From an uncultured Ruminococcus sp. (lineage in GTDB: Bacteria > Bacillota > Clostridia > Oscillospirales > Ruminococcaceae), in assembly GCA_902787825.1 (NCBI GenBank), contig CADAHS010000018.1, forward strand, positions 1 to 56,994: DNA of 56,994 bases, in the 5' to 3' direction. Numbering within the stretch: the stretch's first letter is position 1; each line of letters begins with the position of its first letter. The notes beneath the pieces were generated by a model, which was not told where the DNA came from, did no database searches, and saw only the letters and a program-made list of their open reading frames with translations. Position numbers and translations under genes: made by a program. Below, piece by piece: positions 55,966 to 56,994 of this stretch.

Positions 55966-56769
55966 ATGAAAAGAAATGGATTACGCTTCTATTTACGCAT
56001 CTACCGCAAGATACTCGCACAGGACATAAAGAGCAAAATGAGCTACCGTGCGGACTTTATCATCTCAACCCTGGGAATGATATTCACCAACATCTCCGGC
56101 TTCGTCGGATTCTGGATACTGTTTCGCAACTTCCCGTCGATAAACGGCTGGAGCTATCACGAGATGCTGTTTTTGTATGGCTTCTCGCTTGTCTCGCTCA
56201 CACCCGTGCAGTGCCTTTTTGATAACAACTGGAGCCTGCGTCAGCAGGTCTATTCCGGTGACTTCATCAAGTATTGCTTCCGACCGATCAATCTGTTTTT
56301 CTACTACCAGTCGGAGGTCTTTGACATCAAAGGGCTCGGACAGCTCGCCTTTGGAATAGGCACTATCGCATATTCCTGGAGCAAGATCGGTCTTGCGTTC
56401 ACGCCGCTTGCACTGCTCAAACTCATAATCTTCATCATCACCGCATCGCTGATAATGATAGCCCTGCAAAATGCAGCCGCAGCGACCTGCTTCTGGATAC
56501 AGAATTCGTTCTACGTCCTTGACCTTGCCTTCCGCTTCAAGGACTACGCAAAATACCCTGTGACCATATTCAGCAAGGTATTCCGCTTCGTTTTCACCTT
56601 CTTTATCCCGATAGCGTTCATCGCATATTACCCAAGCCTTGTGATACTTCGCCCCGACGAGATACCGCTTCTCTCGTGGCTTTCACCGCTGTTTGGCGTA
56701 GCGTTTTTCATCATAAGCTATAAGATATGGATGCATGGTGCGCTTAAATATAACGGAACAGGCTCCTGA
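55966..56769 (+). CDS. ABC-2 type permease (DUF990-like), second
   Basis: The 267-residue partner has six hydrophobic helices with KILAQDIKSKMSYRADFIIS near its start, matching the family opening. ATG 55966 lies eight bases after GGAGG (55953-55957); an in-frame ATG at 55951 contains that ribosome site and is unlikely. It overlaps no gene but follows the first permease by four bases. The operon of one ATPase and two unequal permeases is complete. Confidence 0.85.
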   Translation: MKRNGLRFYLRIYRKILAQDIKSKMSYRADFIISTLGMIFTNISGFVGFWILFRNFPSINGWSYHEMLFLYGFSLVSLTPVQCLFDNNWSLRQQVYSGDFIKYCFRPINLFFYYQSEVFDIKGLGQLAFGIGTIAYSWSKIGLAFTPLALLKLIIFIITASLIMIALQNAAAATCFWIQNSFYVLDLAFRFKDYAKYPVTIFSKVFRFVFTFFIPIAFIAYYPSLVILRPDEIPLLSWLSPLFGVAFFIISYKIWMHGALKYNGTGS

Positions 56770-56821
56770 AATGGTATAAAAAAGATCCGCTTGCTTAAGA
56801 CAGATACCTATATAGAAGTTT

Positions 56822-56853
56822 TGCCCCTGAGTGTTACAAAGCACTCAGGGGCA
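56822..56853 (+). terminator. Terminator of the ABC-2 operon
   Basis: TGCCCCTGAGTG (56822-56833) pairs exactly with CACTCAGGGGCA (56842-56853) around an eight-base loop; TTGTG and further T-rich bases follow. Confidence 0.8.
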
Positions 56854-56920
56854 TTGTGCATATTTATGTTGCTAAGCTAAATCAGAATTTGCCGCAGTAC
56901 ATTCGGTGAGTAATCGGGCT

Positions 56921-56942
56921 GGAACTCTTTGGAAAGAGTTCC
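56921..56942. repeat. Perfect 22-base palindrome at the window edge
   Basis: GGAACTCTTT and AAAGAGTTCC are exact inverted arms around GG. It is followed by CCCCGAGCCCCCCTCAGAAAC and a T-run, a sort of sequence common between genes in related genomes; whether it recurs here cannot be judged from one copy. Confidence 0.6.
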
Positions 56943-56994
56943 CCCCGAGCCCCCCTCAGAAACTTTTTAATGATTTTTGGAATTTGGGCATTAA

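Overview
The window looks like the chromosome of an anaerobic Gram-positive gut or rumen Clostridia of the Ruminococcus type. The evidence is AGGAGG ribosome sites, ATG/GTG/TTG starts, lipoproteins and Sec-exported surface proteins, BspA-like leucine-rich repeats joined to CWB2 cell-wall repeats, and close resemblance of individual genes to Ruminococcus-type proteins. No rRNA or tRNA was recognised, so the genus is inferred.

Region 1 (1-8340, + strand) is a RiPP locus: one truncated and three complete Nif11-type (nitrile-hydratase-like leader) precursors, a radical SAM/SPASM maturase with an N-terminal recognition-like domain, a short HlyD-like secretion protein, and the pair of NHLM-type ABC transporters, one with a C39 leader peptidase. 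Two of the cores share the pattern C-x9-C-W-x2-D-Y-C although the rest of the cores differ. Two others end in a zinc-ribbon-like segment.

Region 2 (8340-17170, + strand) is a type I-E CRISPR-Cas system. The interference genes cas3-casA-casB-casC-casD-casE are all intact and overlap. An XRE-type regulator remnant with an in-frame TAG and an internal gap lies in front of them. Behind casE, only three pieces of cas1 remain, and its last codons run directly into the first CRISPR repeat. cas2 and the leader are absent. The array has seven 29-bp repeats and six 32-bp spacers with an exact 61-bp period. The locus therefore looks able to interfere but not to adapt, and its array probably depends on read-through from the cas promoter.

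Region 3 (17200-26710, - strand) holds a secreted helical protein of unknown function, a phosphorelay set (hybrid histidine kinase with two receiver domains, HPt protein, REC-GGDEF-EAL protein) and an LRR/CWB2 surface protein. Region 4 (26880-29500, + strand) is a peroxide-response operon: OhrR-like repressor with a visible operator, glutathione peroxidase, flavodoxin and a radical SAM protein. Region 5 (29560-33410) has a cardiolipin synthase, a secreted protein with five 24-residue repeats and a small unknown protein.

Region 6 (33440-43440, - strand) carries an Opp/Dpp-type peptide importer with single-base gene overlaps, a beta-carbonic anhydrase, a broken PTS enzyme I gene, and a sucrose/fructan pair (fructokinase and GH32 hydrolase). 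Region 7 (43660-47740) has a flavoredoxin-like protein, an esterase-like hydrolase, a DUF5131-DUF4186 fusion and a sodium-dependent NSS transporter. Region 8 (47900-56770, + strand) holds two ABC export operons: a MacB-like one with two membrane-fusion proteins and a Ser-rich lipoprotein, and an ABC-2/DUF990-type one. The window ends in a palindromic intergenic element.
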